Source: Haloglomus halophilum
GTDB lineage: Archaea; Halobacteriota; Halobacteria; Halobacteriales; Haloarculaceae
Direction: 5' to 3'
Length of the DNA: 64,000 nucleotides
NCBI RefSeq assembly: GCF_024298885.1
Contig: NZ_CP101166.1
Span: forward strand, 992,001-1,056,000
A program made the translations under genes and the position numbers. The notes under the pieces are model-generated. The model ran no database searches, was not told where the DNA came from, and was given only the letters and a program-made list of their open reading frames with translations. Shown piece by piece: positions 50,417-59,408 of the stretch. How positions within the stretch are numbered: the first letter of the stretch is position 1; each line of letters starts with the position of its first letter.

Positions 50417-52453
50417 TCAGAGGAACATGAACGTGAGCAGTGCGAACGTCGGCAGGATGACGGCGAACTTCAGCCCGGCCATCAGGCTCACGTCACGCAT
50501 GTAGCCGGCGATGAACCCGCTGATGATGGCCTGCAGCGTGACGGCGTGGAAGAACAGCATGTTCAGCATGTTCACGTCGACGCCGCCGCTGAAGCCACCG
50601 CCGCCGGCGCCACCGCCACCGCCGCCCGACGCCTGCTGGGCCAGCCCCGCCATCACGTCGAGGAACTTCACCTTGAGGATGGCCATCACGCCCAGCAGCG
50701 TCATGTAGGTCATGATGATGATTACCGTCTGCATCCGGGTGCGGGACTTGCGGTCGCGCTCGATGTCGTCCTGGTTCTCGGAGGCCTGCGCCGCCGTCGA
50801 GAGGACCTGCGTGATCTGACTGGATGCCTCCTGGGCCTTCGAGATGAGCTTCATCGTCCGGGCGAGCCGAGGGATGTGGTACTTGTTGTTGAAATCGACC
50901 AGCGCCGTCTTCAGGCTCGTCCCGTAGTTCACCTTCGCGTACATCGTCTCGAACTCGTCGGAGAGCTTGCCCGAGGACGTGTCCGAGACGACCTTGATGG
51001 ACTCCAGCAGCGTCATCCCGGTGTCGTTGGCCGAGGAGAGCTTCCGGAGGTTGTCCGAGAGCTTGTCCGTGATGGCCCGCCGCGACCGGACGTTCCACTC
51101 GTAGAAGATGGTCAGCGGGATGAAGTTGATGTACAGCGGGGCGTACAGCCAGAAGAACGTCCCGAGGATGGGGTCGGCCTTGATCCCCTCCCACGAGGTG
51201 GGCGCCATCCCGGACAGTGCCGTGAACGCCAGCACGACCAGCGAGATGGGCAGCGTCACCCCCAGCACCGCGAGCGGGTGGTCCCGGAAGAAGTGGTGGG
51301 GGGCCTTCATGATCTCCATCAGCTCGTAGGTCCCCTCGCGGGACTTGATACGGTCGAACAGGCCGTATTCGCCGGTGTAGTTGTTCACGATGCCCAGGTC
51401 GAACATGGCGGTGTTGTCCGCGGCCGCGTCCGCGTTCTCCGGGTCGAGGTAGCCGTCACCGACCTCGTCCTGGACGACCGTCGACACGAGCACGAGGAAC
51501 CCGGCGCCGATGAGCGGGATGAGGCCGTAGACGGTCCCGTACAGCAGGAAGTCCTGGGCCTCCCCCAGCATCGACATGATGACGAGGATGATGATGAGCA
51601 GGAGCGGGAACAGCGACAGCGTCATGAACATCTCGCCGAACAGCTCCAGGGTCTCCAGCACCATCTCCTGTTCCTGCTTGGAGGTCCGCATCTGCTTCTC
51701 CTTCTGGTCGGCCAGGAACTTCTCCATGTCACCCCCCGAGTTGATGATCGACAGCATGTCCGTGAGGAACTGGCTCAGCTCGTCGGAGGGCGTCTCCATC
51801 GCCTGGTTCCGGATGGCCGTCCGGTAGTCCGTGTCGAAGTACTCCGTCTCGAGGACGATGGACTGGAACTCCTTCGACACCTCGCCGTACGTGTCGTCGG
51901 CCTTCGCCATCGCCTCGAGGATCTCGAGCTGGTTCAGCCCACCCACCGACAGAGCGTACATGAACGACACCGAGTCAGAGAGGAGGACGTTGATCTCGCG
52001 CTTGCGTTCGCCCGAGGTCATGTACGGACGGGCGACCATCGACCCGAAGCCGAGGCCGAACCCGATGAGCCCCATCACGATGCCGGTGATGATGATGAAC
52101 GCCGGTATCTTGATGGCGTTCAGGAACGCCGCGGTCGACTCGCCGACCGGCAGCCCGAGCAGGATGGGGACCTCGGTGAGGACGACGCTGAAGACGAACC
52201 AGCCGGTGAACACGCCGAGGAGCCACAGCACCAGCCCCACGAGCACGCCGACCGCGAGCGACCGTGAGAGGTAGATCTCGACGGTCTCGGGCATCCGGGC
52301 CTCGGCCAGCTTCGTCTCGACGTTCGAGACGAAGTCACCCTCCTCGTCGAACAGCCGCTTGTACATCGGGTAGAACAGGTCGCTGAGCGTGCCGCCTTCG
52401 CCGTACGACCCGCCCGCGCCGGCGCCCGCGCCACCCGCGGTGTCGAGGCTCAT
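50417..52453 (-). CDS. Type II/IV secretion platform protein (PilC/TadC, F family)
   Basis: A 678-residue inner-membrane protein with two T2SSF domains. The first carries LSVGGLNQLEILEAMAKADD and the second NDTGMTLLESIKVVSDTSSG. Both are followed by helix pairs, about 8-9 helices in total. A glycine-rich loop GGGGGGAGGGGFSGG lies before the last helix. It forms the platform on which pilins are extracted and packed, driven by the ATPase encoded upstream, whose stop it overlaps by 4 nt (ATGA). Length and double domain match archaeal PilC proteins. Confidence 0.9.
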   Translation of the reverse strand: MSLDTAGGAGAGAGGSYGEGGTLSDLFYPMYKRLFDEEGDFVSNVETKLAEARMPETVEIYLSRSLAVGVLVGLVLWLLGVFTGWFVFSVVLTEVPILLGLPVGESTAAFLNAIKIPAFIIITGIVMGLIGFGLGFGSMVARPYMTSGERKREINVLLSDSVSFMYALSVGGLNQLEILEAMAKADDTYGEVSKEFQSIVLETEYFDTDYRTAIRNQAMETPSDELSQFLTDMLSIINSGGDMEKFLADQKEKQMRTSKQEQEMVLETLELFGEMFMTLSLFPLLLIIILVIMSMLGEAQDFLLYGTVYGLIPLIGAGFLVLVSTVVQDEVGDGYLDPENADAAADNTAMFDLGIVNNYTGEYGLFDRIKSREGTYELMEIMKAPHHFFRDHPLAVLGVTLPISLVVLAFTALSGMAPTSWEGIKADPILGTFFWLYAPLYINFIPLTIFYEWNVRSRRAITDKLSDNLRKLSSANDTGMTLLESIKVVSDTSSGKLSDEFETMYAKVNYGTSLKTALVDFNNKYHIPRLARTMKLISKAQEASSQITQVLSTAAQASENQDDIERDRKSRTRMQTVIIIMTYMTLLGVMAILKVKFLDVMAGLAQQASGGGGGGAGGGGFSGGVDVNMLNMLFFHAVTLQAIISGFIAGYMRDVSLMAGLKFAVILPTFALLTFMFL

Positions 52454-54918
52454 TCCTCGTCACCCTCGTTCTCGTCGTCCTCCTTGTCGAAGGCGAAGCC
52501 GCCGAAGTCGACATCGTCGGCCGCGCCGCCGTCGGCGGCGGCGGGCTCACCGGGATCGGCGTTCACGTCGAGAGCGGAGGCGAGGTCGCTCGACCCCTGG
52601 CCGCGGTACTCCGTGAGCAGGTCCTCGGCGTTGTCGAGGACCTCGGCCGTCTCCTCGAGCATCTCCTCGCCGGCGTCCGGCCGGGGGACCATCTCCTCCT
52701 TCTCCGGGTCGATGTCGATCTCGACGGACTCCATCTCGCGGAGGTCCTCGAGGGACTTCTCCAGCCGGTCGCCCGCCAGCAGCCCCATGATGGTGTCGGG
52801 GTCGTTCATGAACGCCTGCAGGCTCGCCGCGACCTGCGTGTACGTGTTGAGGCCGTTCTCGATGAGGTAGGCGAGGACGACCTTCCGCTTGAAGATCTCC
52901 GTCTGCATGCGGTCCTGGGTCCAGCCACGGTCGAACATGATCTCCTCGAGGGTGTTGGACTCGCCCATCTGGAGGTAGGTGTCCGTCTCGGCCTGCCACT
53001 GGTAGACGTCCTGGACGTTGATCTCGTCGTTCTCCGGGTCGTAGTGGTTGATCTCGGTGAGCGACTTGTTCCGGCGGACCTTGCGCCCGCGCACACGGGT
53101 CTGGGTCTGGATGGACACGAGGTCCAGCGCCGTGAACATCGTCTTCGAGACGTTGATGGGTTCGGTCGTGAACCGCTTGATGACCTCGCCGACGGAGTCG
53201 GCGTGGAACGTCGTCAGCGTCGTGTGCCCCGTCGACATGACCTGGAACAGCGTCCGGCCCTCCTCACCACGGATCTCACCCATGACGATGTACTCGGGCC
53301 GCTGTCGGAGTGCCGCTTCGAGGAGGTCGAACTCGTCGACGTCACCCTTGTCGCCCTCGCTGAACGAGGGGCGGGTGACGGATGCGATCCAGTTGCGCTG
53401 GGGCAACTCGACCTCGCGCGTGTCCTCGATGGAGACGATCTTCGCCTTCGACGGGATGAACAGGCTCACCGCGTTCAGGGAGGTCGTCTTCCCCGATGCC
53501 GTACCACCGGCGAAGATGAGCGACTTGTGGTTCTCGATGCAGAGCCACAGGAACGCCATCTCGTCGAGCGAGAAGGTGTTCCAGTTGATGAGGTCGACCG
53601 GCGTGAACGGGACGTCCTTGAACTGCCGGATGGTGTAGTTGGTCCCGTGGTCGGAGACCTCCTTGCCCAGCGTGAGCTGGGCACGCGAGCCGTCCGGCAG
53701 CGTCGCGTCCACCTGCGGCGAGCGCTTCGAGATACCCTTCCCGGACCGCTGGGCCAGCTTGACGACGAAGTCGTCGAGCTCCTCCTTCCCGTGGTAGACG
53801 TTGGAGATGAGCTGCTCGTAGTCCGAGTGGTAGACGAAGACGGGCGAGTTGTAGCCGTCGACGGAGATGTCCTCGACGTTGATGTCGTGTTTGATGCCGT
53901 CGATGCGCTCGAAGCCGATGAAGTCCCGCTTCAGCAGGTAGAGGATCTTGTCTATCTGGTAGCCGTTGAGCGTCTCGGCGTCCTCCTCGATGACGGCGTG
54001 TTCGGGTCGGACCGTGACCTCTCGGGCCGGGACGAGCGCCGCGTCCTCGCTGCCGCCGCCACCGCCCATCCCAAGTGCGTCCTTGACCCTGGACATCACG
54101 TCGCCACCGCCACCGTCACCGCCACCGTCACCGTCACCGTCACCGCCATCGCCGTCACCGCCGTGGCTGCGGCGGGCGTCGCGGGCGCCCTCGGCGTAGA
54201 GGTCGTAGCGCTCCAGGAGGTTCTCGGTCTCCTTCTCGATGACGTTCGCACGGGCGTCCTCGTTGCCCTCGACGATGACGTCGTCGCTGGAGTACTTGAT
54301 GGCGGTCTTCAGTTTCGAGGAGAGGAACTCCCGCAGGTCCGCCTCGATTGGCGTCAGATGCGGCTCGATGAGGTAGTACTTCTTCTCGTTCTCCTTCTCG
54401 GAGTGGAAGATGATGACGAACGCGTACGGCTTGTTCACCCAGTAGCGGTCGACCTCGCGGAAGTGGGTCTTCTTCGACAGGGGTACGGCCTTCTCGAGGT
54501 CGTAGCGCGTGACGATGGTCGTGGAGCCGTCCGGTTCGCTGAAGAAGGCGTCCTCGTCGAGCTCCTCGTTGACGCTGACGGTCCGGTCCTCGACGATGTC
54601 CGCGAGGACATCCCCCACGTCCCCGGCCATCGCCAGTTGGCCCTCCGTCCGCTCGGGGTCGAAGCCGAGATGCTCTGCGGGGTCGAACTCGACCCGCTGG
54701 CCGTTGCTGTCCGTCGGCGGGTTGCCGGCCTCGTCGTAGTAGTACTCCTCCTTGAACGCGTCCCAGTCGTACGTGCCGGCGACCACGGACGACCCTCCCG
54801 TTTCGACGTCGGCGCTATCGGCGCCGTCCGCGCGAGACGCCTCGGACGCCTCGCTGTCGTCGACGGCGACCTCCCCCGCCTCCTCCGCGTCGCCGCCGTC
54901 TGCCTCGTCGATAGCCAT
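52450..54918 (-). CDS. Type II/IV secretion system ATPase (PilB/GspE-like)
   Basis: An 822-residue hexameric motor. The first 300 residues are acidic, with a Gly/Asp linker at 54110-54170 (GDGDGGGDGGGGD). The N2/ATPase core follows: Walker A GGTASGKTT (471-479), Asp box IVSIEDTREVELPQRNWIAS, Walker B YIVMGEIRGEEGRTLFQVMS and His box STGHTTLTTFHADS. The tail is acidic. ATP hydrolysis powers pilin insertion through the PilC-like protein. The first gene of an eight-gene operon, it starts at ATG 54918, 29 nt after a strong TATA. Internal RKVRRNK lies near the clamp. Confidence 0.92.
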   Translation of the reverse strand: MAIDEADGGDAEEAGEVAVDDSEASEASRADGADSADVETGGSSVVAGTYDWDAFKEEYYYDEAGNPPTDSNGQRVEFDPAEHLGFDPERTEGQLAMAGDVGDVLADIVEDRTVSVNEELDEDAFFSEPDGSTTIVTRYDLEKAVPLSKKTHFREVDRYWVNKPYAFVIIFHSEKENEKKYYLIEPHLTPIEADLREFLSSKLKTAIKYSSDDVIVEGNEDARANVIEKETENLLERYDLYAEGARDARRSHGGDGDGGDGDGDGGGDGGGGDVMSRVKDALGMGGGGGSEDAALVPAREVTVRPEHAVIEEDAETLNGYQIDKILYLLKRDFIGFERIDGIKHDINVEDISVDGYNSPVFVYHSDYEQLISNVYHGKEELDDFVVKLAQRSGKGISKRSPQVDATLPDGSRAQLTLGKEVSDHGTNYTIRQFKDVPFTPVDLINWNTFSLDEMAFLWLCIENHKSLIFAGGTASGKTTSLNAVSLFIPSKAKIVSIEDTREVELPQRNWIASVTRPSFSEGDKGDVDEFDLLEAALRQRPEYIVMGEIRGEEGRTLFQVMSTGHTTLTTFHADSVGEVIKRFTTEPINVSKTMFTALDLVSIQTQTRVRGRKVRRNKSLTEINHYDPENDEINVQDVYQWQAETDTYLQMGESNTLEEIMFDRGWTQDRMQTEIFKRKVVLAYLIENGLNTYTQVAASLQAFMNDPDTIMGLLAGDRLEKSLEDLREMESVEIDIDPEKEEMVPRPDAGEEMLEETAEVLDNAEDLLTEYRGQGSSDLASALDVNADPGEPAAADGGAADDVDFGGFAFDKEDDENEGDEE

Positions 54919-54942
54919 TGAACAAGGGGTTGGTCCGAGTAG

Positions 54943-54952
54943 GGATATAAAT
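54943..54952 (-). promoter_or_regulatory. Strong TATA element for the pilus operon
   Basis: ATTTATATCC on the minus strand is centred 29 nt before ATG 54918, one of the best TATA matches in the window. It should drive a leaderless transcript covering the whole eight-gene unit down to 44844. Confidence 0.7.
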
Positions 54953-55150
54953 TACGCCCACCTTAACTTCCCAGGGACCACCCTATAGAGGCATTTAGGG
55001 CCGTTCTACCGGGAATTCAGTTCCCGTCGCTGGCCCGGGGAGACCCGGATTATTTAACTGCTGTTCCGCCGTGCTACCGGTCGCCATTCCTGCCGGTCAC
55101 GGCCGTCTCCCACGCTCTCGGAACCCGGCTGGCTCCCCGGTCGCCCCGGG

Positions 55151-56389
55151 TCAGTCGGCATCCTCGACGAACCGCTCCAGTCGGTCCATCGCCGCCTTCA
55201 GGTCGTCCAATCCGGTCGCGTACGACGCGCGGAGATGACCGTCGCCGCCGGCTCCGAACGCGTCGCCCGGGACCATCGCCACCGACTCGGCCTCCAGCAG
55301 GTCCTCGGCGAACGTCTCCGCGTCCGTCCACGGGTCGGGGACCTCGGGGAAGACGTAGAACGCGCCGGTCGCCTCGAAGCAACTCACCCCCATCTCTTCG
55401 AACCGCGAGAGGACGAACTGCCGGCGCCGGTCGTACTGCCGGCGCATCTCGGCCACCTCGTCCGCACAGGAGTCCAGCGCTTCGATAGCCGCGTACTGGG
55501 CCGTCGTCGGCGCCGACAGCATCGCGTACTGGTGGATCCGGTTGATGGCCTCGATGGCGCCGGCCGGCCCCATCGCGTACCCGAGCCGCAGCCCCGTCAT
55601 CGCGTACGCCTTCGAGAAGCCGTTGAACACGACCGTCCGCTCGCGCATCCCCGGCAGCGCGGCGATGCTGGCGTGGTCACCTTCGTAGGTGAGGTCGGCG
55701 TAGATCTCGTCGGAGAGCACGCCGATGTCGTGGCGCTTGCAGAACTCCGCGACCGGCGCCAGCTCCTCGACCGACATGGTCGCTCCGGTCGGGTTGTTCG
55801 GGAAGCAGTAGACCAGCAGGTCGGCGTCCTCGGCGCCCGCGTCGCGCAGCACGTCGGGAGTCAATTTGAACTCGTCCGCGGCACGCGTCGGCACCGGCAG
55901 CACCTCGCCGCCCGCGAACCGCACCCCCGGCTCGTAGGAGACGTAACACGGCTGGGCGACCGCCACCGTATCGCCGGGGTCGACCAGCGCCCGGAACGCC
56001 GCGTCGATGGCCTCGCTCGCCCCCGCCGTGACGATGACCTCCTCGTCGGCGTCGTACGAGAGGTCCCACCGCTCGGCGTCGGCGGCGATGCGCTCGCGCA
56101 GTTCACGCATCCCCCGGTTCGCGGTGTAGGAGGTCTGCCCGCGCTCCAGCGAGGCGATGGCCGCCTCCCGGGCGTTCCACGGCGCGGTGAAGTCGGGCTC
56201 GCCCACACCCAGCGAGATGACGTCGTCCATCTCCTCGGCGAGTTCGAAGAACCGGCGGATGCCCGAGGGGGGCGTGTTCTGCACCCGCTGGGACGGGACG
56301 AGCGGCCCGTCCCCGTCGCCCTGTTCGCTCCCGTCGGCCCGCTCGTCCCCGTTCTCGCCCTCGGATTCGGTGTCGGAGTCCAGGCTCAT
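55151..56389 (-). CDS. PLP-dependent class I/II aminotransferase
   Basis: A 412-residue fold-type I aminotransferase, probably for aromatic or aspartate substrates. GVGEPDFTAPWNARE, YTANRGMRELRERIA and YCFPNNPTGATMSVEEL are present, followed by DEIYADLTY (Asp for the pyridine nitrogen) and NGFSKAYAMTGLRLGY containing the PLP lysine. The N-terminal 30 residues are an acidic extension. Its ATG overlaps the stop of the Lrp-type regulator gene (ATGA), so the regulator and enzyme are coupled; in haloarchaea such pairs control amino acid turnover. Confidence 0.88.
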   Translation of the reverse strand: MSLDSDTESEGENGDERADGSEQGDGDGPLVPSQRVQNTPPSGIRRFFELAEEMDDVISLGVGEPDFTAPWNAREAAIASLERGQTSYTANRGMRELRERIAADAERWDLSYDADEEVIVTAGASEAIDAAFRALVDPGDTVAVAQPCYVSYEPGVRFAGGEVLPVPTRAADEFKLTPDVLRDAGAEDADLLVYCFPNNPTGATMSVEELAPVAEFCKRHDIGVLSDEIYADLTYEGDHASIAALPGMRERTVVFNGFSKAYAMTGLRLGYAMGPAGAIEAINRIHQYAMLSAPTTAQYAAIEALDSCADEVAEMRRQYDRRRQFVLSRFEEMGVSCFEATGAFYVFPEVPDPWTDAETFAEDLLEAESVAMVPGDAFGAGGDGHLRASYATGLDDLKAAMDRLERFVEDAD

Positions 56390-56934
56390 GGCGTCACGGA
56401 GAGCCGGTCGTCGTCGCCGGTCTCCTCGAAGCGGTGGCCCGCCTCCTTGTACGTGTCCATCACGTAGTGGGTCACCGTCTGCGTGATCTCCGGGACGGGT
56501 GCGACCTTCTCGCTGATGAAGCGCGACACCTTGCTCATCGACTCCTCCTCGACCTCCAGAGCGAAGTCGTAGTTGCCGCTGACCAGCCGGAGCGCCTGCA
56601 CCTCGGGGAACTGCGCCAGCCGGTCGGCGATGTCCTCGTAGCCGGTCTCGCGGTCCAGCTCCACGTTCAGCTCGACCAGCGCGTGGACGTGCTCGGCCTG
56701 GGTGACGGACTCGGCCCGCTCCCAGTCCACGACCGCGGCGTACCCCTGGACGACGCCCGACGCTTCGAGGTCGGCGATGACGTCCTCTACCTCGGCGGCG
56801 TCGAGCCCGGTCATCCGTGCGAGGTCATCGGTGCTGTAGCGGGCGTTCTCGCACAGCAGGTCGAGGAGTTCGGCGCGGGCCTCGGTCTCGTCCTGGCCGC
56901 CGTCGGCCGCGGCGTCGTCCGACTGGTCGCTCAT
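56386..56934 (-). CDS. Lrp/AsnC-family transcriptional regulator
   Basis: A 182-residue regulator. Winged HTH: LLDLLCENARYSTDDLARMT, then LDAAEVEDVIADLEASGVVQ and GYAAVVDW. C-terminal RAM/ligand domain: ALVELNVELDRETGYEDIAD, ALRLVSGNYDFALEVEEES and VSRFISEKVAPVPEI. It likely senses an amino acid and regulates the coupled aminotransferase. TTTAG is centred 26 nt before ATG 56934. The region before it is occupied by repeat element B. Confidence 0.9.
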   Translation of the reverse strand: MSDQSDDAAADGGQDETEARAELLDLLCENARYSTDDLARMTGLDAAEVEDVIADLEASGVVQGYAAVVDWERAESVTQAEHVHALVELNVELDRETGYEDIADRLAQFPEVQALRLVSGNYDFALEVEEESMSKVSRFISEKVAPVPEITQTVTHYVMDTYKEAGHRFEETGDDDRLSVTP

Positions 56935-57030
56935 ACCTCGTTGGGGGTGCAGGGCGGACTAAACGCTTGCGAGTGCGTGCTAGGTGTAGGCGTGGAGGGT
57001 GGAACCGATACCGGCCGCGACGGAACCGTG

Positions 57031-57629
57031 TAGAAAGCCCCCGCTCGCTCGACTTCCGTCAGAGCAAGCTCTGACGACTTCTCGCTCGCTTCGCTCGCGA
57101 GAACGTCCGGGACTCGCTGTGCTCCTCACTCGCTCCGCTCGTTGCGGTGCTTGCGTCGTCCGGGATGGGTCGAGCGATTTCTCGGCTTCGCCGAGAAATG
57201 TATAGCTGGCGGCGAAGCCGCCAGCCGAGCGGCCCCTTTCAGTCCCGCCCTGTAGCTGGTTGCACCGAGCATTCGTGGGTAGTGGTTCCAGCGGGGTGCT
57301 CGTGCCCCCACACCTCCCCGCGCGAGCGCCGGATTTGGCTCCGGCACGCTCGCTCGTGCTCGCGGCCTCCGCCGTGTGGCGCTCGCGCGCTTCCTGGTGG
57401 CGGAACCGGCCGGCCGAGCAACCGCTCTCGGGCCGGGAGCGCGTGCCGAGGCCCGGACGGGCCGAGTGCCGCGCGACTCGGGGAAGGGCAGGGTCACAGC
57501 GCCCACTCCACGAACAGCGTTCCTGGCGGACTCGAAGGTGAGCCGAACGGAGTGAGGCGAACGTCGAGAGACGAGCGAAGCGAGCGCGCGCAGCGAGTCG
57601 CAACCGGTCGAGAGCGCGAGGGCTTCGTA
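57031..57629 (+). repeat. Non-coding repeat element, copy B
   Basis: This occupies most of the 823-nt gap between the Lrp gene and the HPP/USP gene. Starting TAGAAAGCCCCCGC and ending GAGGGCTTCGTA, it is homologous with 5879-6394 along its length in the same orientation. Two extra hairpins (CTCGGCTTCGCCGAG near 57181 and GGCGGCGAAGCCGCC near 57209) are inserted in its left part. Its left arm matches the right arm of copy A (inverted) better than its own right arm. No encoded protein. Confidence 0.7.
57283..57408 (+). ncRNA. Candidate structured RNA core, copy B
   Basis: Stem GCGCGAGCGCC (57320-57330) pairs with GGCGCTCGCGC (57378-57388) around a 47-nt apical region. The outer GGTTCC (57284-57289) pairs with GGAACC (57402-57407). 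The fixed words CCCCACACCTCCCCGC and GCGCTTCCTG flank the stem. Relative to copy A, a G-C pair in the stem is A-T here. Confidence 0.5.
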
Positions 57630-57680
57630 AAGGTTCTCGTCGCTGTTGTCGTTGCCGTCGGAGCGCACGAGGGCTTAGGG
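57608..57680 (+). repeat. 51-bp tandem repeat, two units
   Basis: GAGGGCTT occurs at 57618 and 57669, again 51 bp apart, at the right end of element B. This matches the three-unit array beside element A (same period, same core word). Confidence 0.7.
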
Positions 57681-57706
57681 AACGGGCTGTTCTTCGGTAA
57701 TAATTC

Positions 57707-57736
57707 CCATTATAGCTCCATATGGCGCTATAATGG
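57707..57736. promoter_or_regulatory. 30-bp near-perfect AT-rich palindrome
   Basis: CCATTATAGC (57707-57716) and GCTATAATGG (57727-57736) flank a spacer that itself contains the palindrome CCATATGG. Only one symmetric pair is broken. It lies just beyond the 3' end of the HPP/USP gene, next to element B, so it may be an operator for a minus-strand transcript through B, a terminator structure, or an insertion site. Confidence 0.5.
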
Positions 57737-57757
57737 CTAATAAGTGGCCATATAAAC

Positions 57758-59362
57758 TTACAACTTGAAATTGCGATCCAGAATAGCGAAATCACAGTCC
57801 AGTTCGTCCACGCGCTCGAACGTCGGTCGCGACACGAACCGCGACGCGGTCGACCGGTCCGAGGACGACCCGATGATGACGAGGTCGTAGCTCGCCGAGG
57901 CGCGGGCGAGGAACTCCGTGATGTCGTCCCGTGCGACCCGCGTCTCGACGCCGCCATCGGCCGTCTCAGCCAGGTTCCCGAGCATCCGTTCGGCGTCGGC
58001 GCGCTCGCGCTCGCTGTCGATGCAGTTACAGACCGACACCCGGCCGCGGTCGCCGGCCAGGCGGGTTGCGAAATCGATCATCTTGTGGGCCACGTCGCCC
58101 GCGCGCCGGACCGGGACCAGCACGTCGCGCCACTCACCCCCCGACGGATTCTCGGGGTCCACACACCGGTGGACCAGCGTGTCCGTGTCGCTGTGGAACA
58201 GTTCGTGGATGTAGCCCGCCAGCCGGTCGTCCTCGGTCTCGTAGGGCGTGACGATGAGGTCGCAGTTGGTGTCGTGGGCAGCCTGCACGATGGCGCTGCC
58301 GGGCGTCTCGGGCGTGGTCTCGGCCACCAGCACCTCCGTCGGGACCCCGTAGGTCGCCTCGATGTCGGCCGCACGAGATTCGAGGTCCATCGCCGAGGCG
58401 GCGGTCGCGAGCTGCTCGGCGAGCGGGTCGGCCGCCACGTCGGGGTGGGCGCCGTCCACCGTCGCCTCATCGGGCGACGTGCCGCCGTCGGCGTCGCCGT
58501 CGTCGGCAGCGTGGCCGCCACCGGAGGTCGTTCCGCCAGCCGTCGTCGGCCCGGGGCCGTCCGTCCCGCCGAGGACGGCGACGGCGTCGTCGGGAGTGCC
58601 GCTCGTGTCCGCCGTTGTTGCGGCCTCGAACTCCTTGGGGGAGAGCAACCCGAGCAGCACCACCTTCGCGCCCTCGTGGGCGGCGGCGATGCGCGCTCCG
58701 AGGTGGGCGGTCTCGCCCGGGTGTGCGCCCCGGATGGGCACGAGGACGCGGTCGTCGCCGCGGGTGGAGGTGTAGAGGTAGCGCGCCCGCCGGTCGAAGA
58801 ACCGCTCGCGCCACAGGAGGAACACGCCGGCGACGAGGAGGCTGGAGGTGGCGACGCTCACGACGTACGTCAGGCGGTCGGTCCCCGTCACGAGGACCAG
58901 CAGCGCCGTCGAGAACGCCGCCGGTTCCTCGAGGTCCAGCGCCCAGGTCCCCGCCCCCGTCAGGAACACCGCCAGCGCGGCGCTCGCGGGTGTGACCTGC
59001 AGCGCGTCGACGGTCGTCCCCTGCAGGGCGGCGGCGGCGTTCACCGCGACCAGCCCCGCCACCGCGCCGAACGTCAGTCCACCCACGAACCGCCGCGGCG
59101 AGGCGAACGTCCCGTCCGGGTCGTAGAACAGTGTGTACGTCCCCGACGCAAGCGGCGGGAACAGGAGGAAGGAGAGCTGCTGCAGTTCCCCGGACAGGAA
59201 AGTCACGGCGCCCATCAACAGCGGGACGAACAGGAGCGCCGAGAGGTGGATGAGGTTGTTCGTGTGCTCCAGCCACGCGCGGAACCCCCGGACCTCGCGC
59301 CGTTCCAGCCGCCGGAGCCGACGGCCCGCCGCCCGCAGTCGGGTCCGGAGGTCGTCCTGCAT
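57758..59362 (-). CDS. HPP-domain membrane protein fused to two universal-stress domains
   Basis: A 534-residue protein. Residues 30-205 contain about five helices of the HPP family (LIHLSALLFVPLLMGAVTFL, FLLFPPLASGTYTLFYDPDG). After a short linker come two USP-like Rossmann domains: DDRVLVPIRGAHPGETAHLG near 228, interrupted by an acidic linker 260-320, and WRDVLVPVRRAGDVAHKMID near 425. The second ends DLVIIGSSSDRSTASRF, a nucleotide-type loop. It could couple transport or membrane state to ATP/AMP sensing. TTTACT is 27 nt before ATG 59362. Confidence 0.8.
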   Translation of the reverse strand: MQDDLRTRLRAAGRRLRRLERREVRGFRAWLEHTNNLIHLSALLFVPLLMGAVTFLSGELQQLSFLLFPPLASGTYTLFYDPDGTFASPRRFVGGLTFGAVAGLVAVNAAAALQGTTVDALQVTPASAALAVFLTGAGTWALDLEEPAAFSTALLVLVTGTDRLTYVVSVATSSLLVAGVFLLWRERFFDRRARYLYTSTRGDDRVLVPIRGAHPGETAHLGARIAAAHEGAKVVLLGLLSPKEFEAATTADTSGTPDDAVAVLGGTDGPGPTTAGGTTSGGGHAADDGDADGGTSPDEATVDGAHPDVAADPLAEQLATAASAMDLESRAADIEATYGVPTEVLVAETTPETPGSAIVQAAHDTNCDLIVTPYETEDDRLAGYIHELFHSDTDTLVHRCVDPENPSGGEWRDVLVPVRRAGDVAHKMIDFATRLAGDRGRVSVCNCIDSERERADAERMLGNLAETADGGVETRVARDDITEFLARASASYDLVIIGSSSDRSTASRFVSRPTFERVDELDCDFAILDRNFKL

Positions 59363-59408
59363 GGCTGGTCACGTACCGGCGGGGCCAGTAAACCGTTCTG
59401 CCTGCAGT

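Noticed and set aside
54100-54175. GACGGTGACGGTGACGG runs considered as a repeat element
   Set aside because: They encode a Gly/Asp linker inside the pilus ATPase and keep frame; a low-complexity coding feature, not an element.
53044-54921. 625-codon plus-strand frame opposite the pilus ATPase
   Set aside because: Shadow of a gene with certain motifs (Walker A, His box); the reverse frame shows no domain.
57126-57668. 180-codon minus-strand frame through element B, and similar frames through element A
   Set aside because: They are Arg/Ser/Pro-rich low-quality frames over the repeat; the stem conservation is nucleotide-level and no start signals are present.
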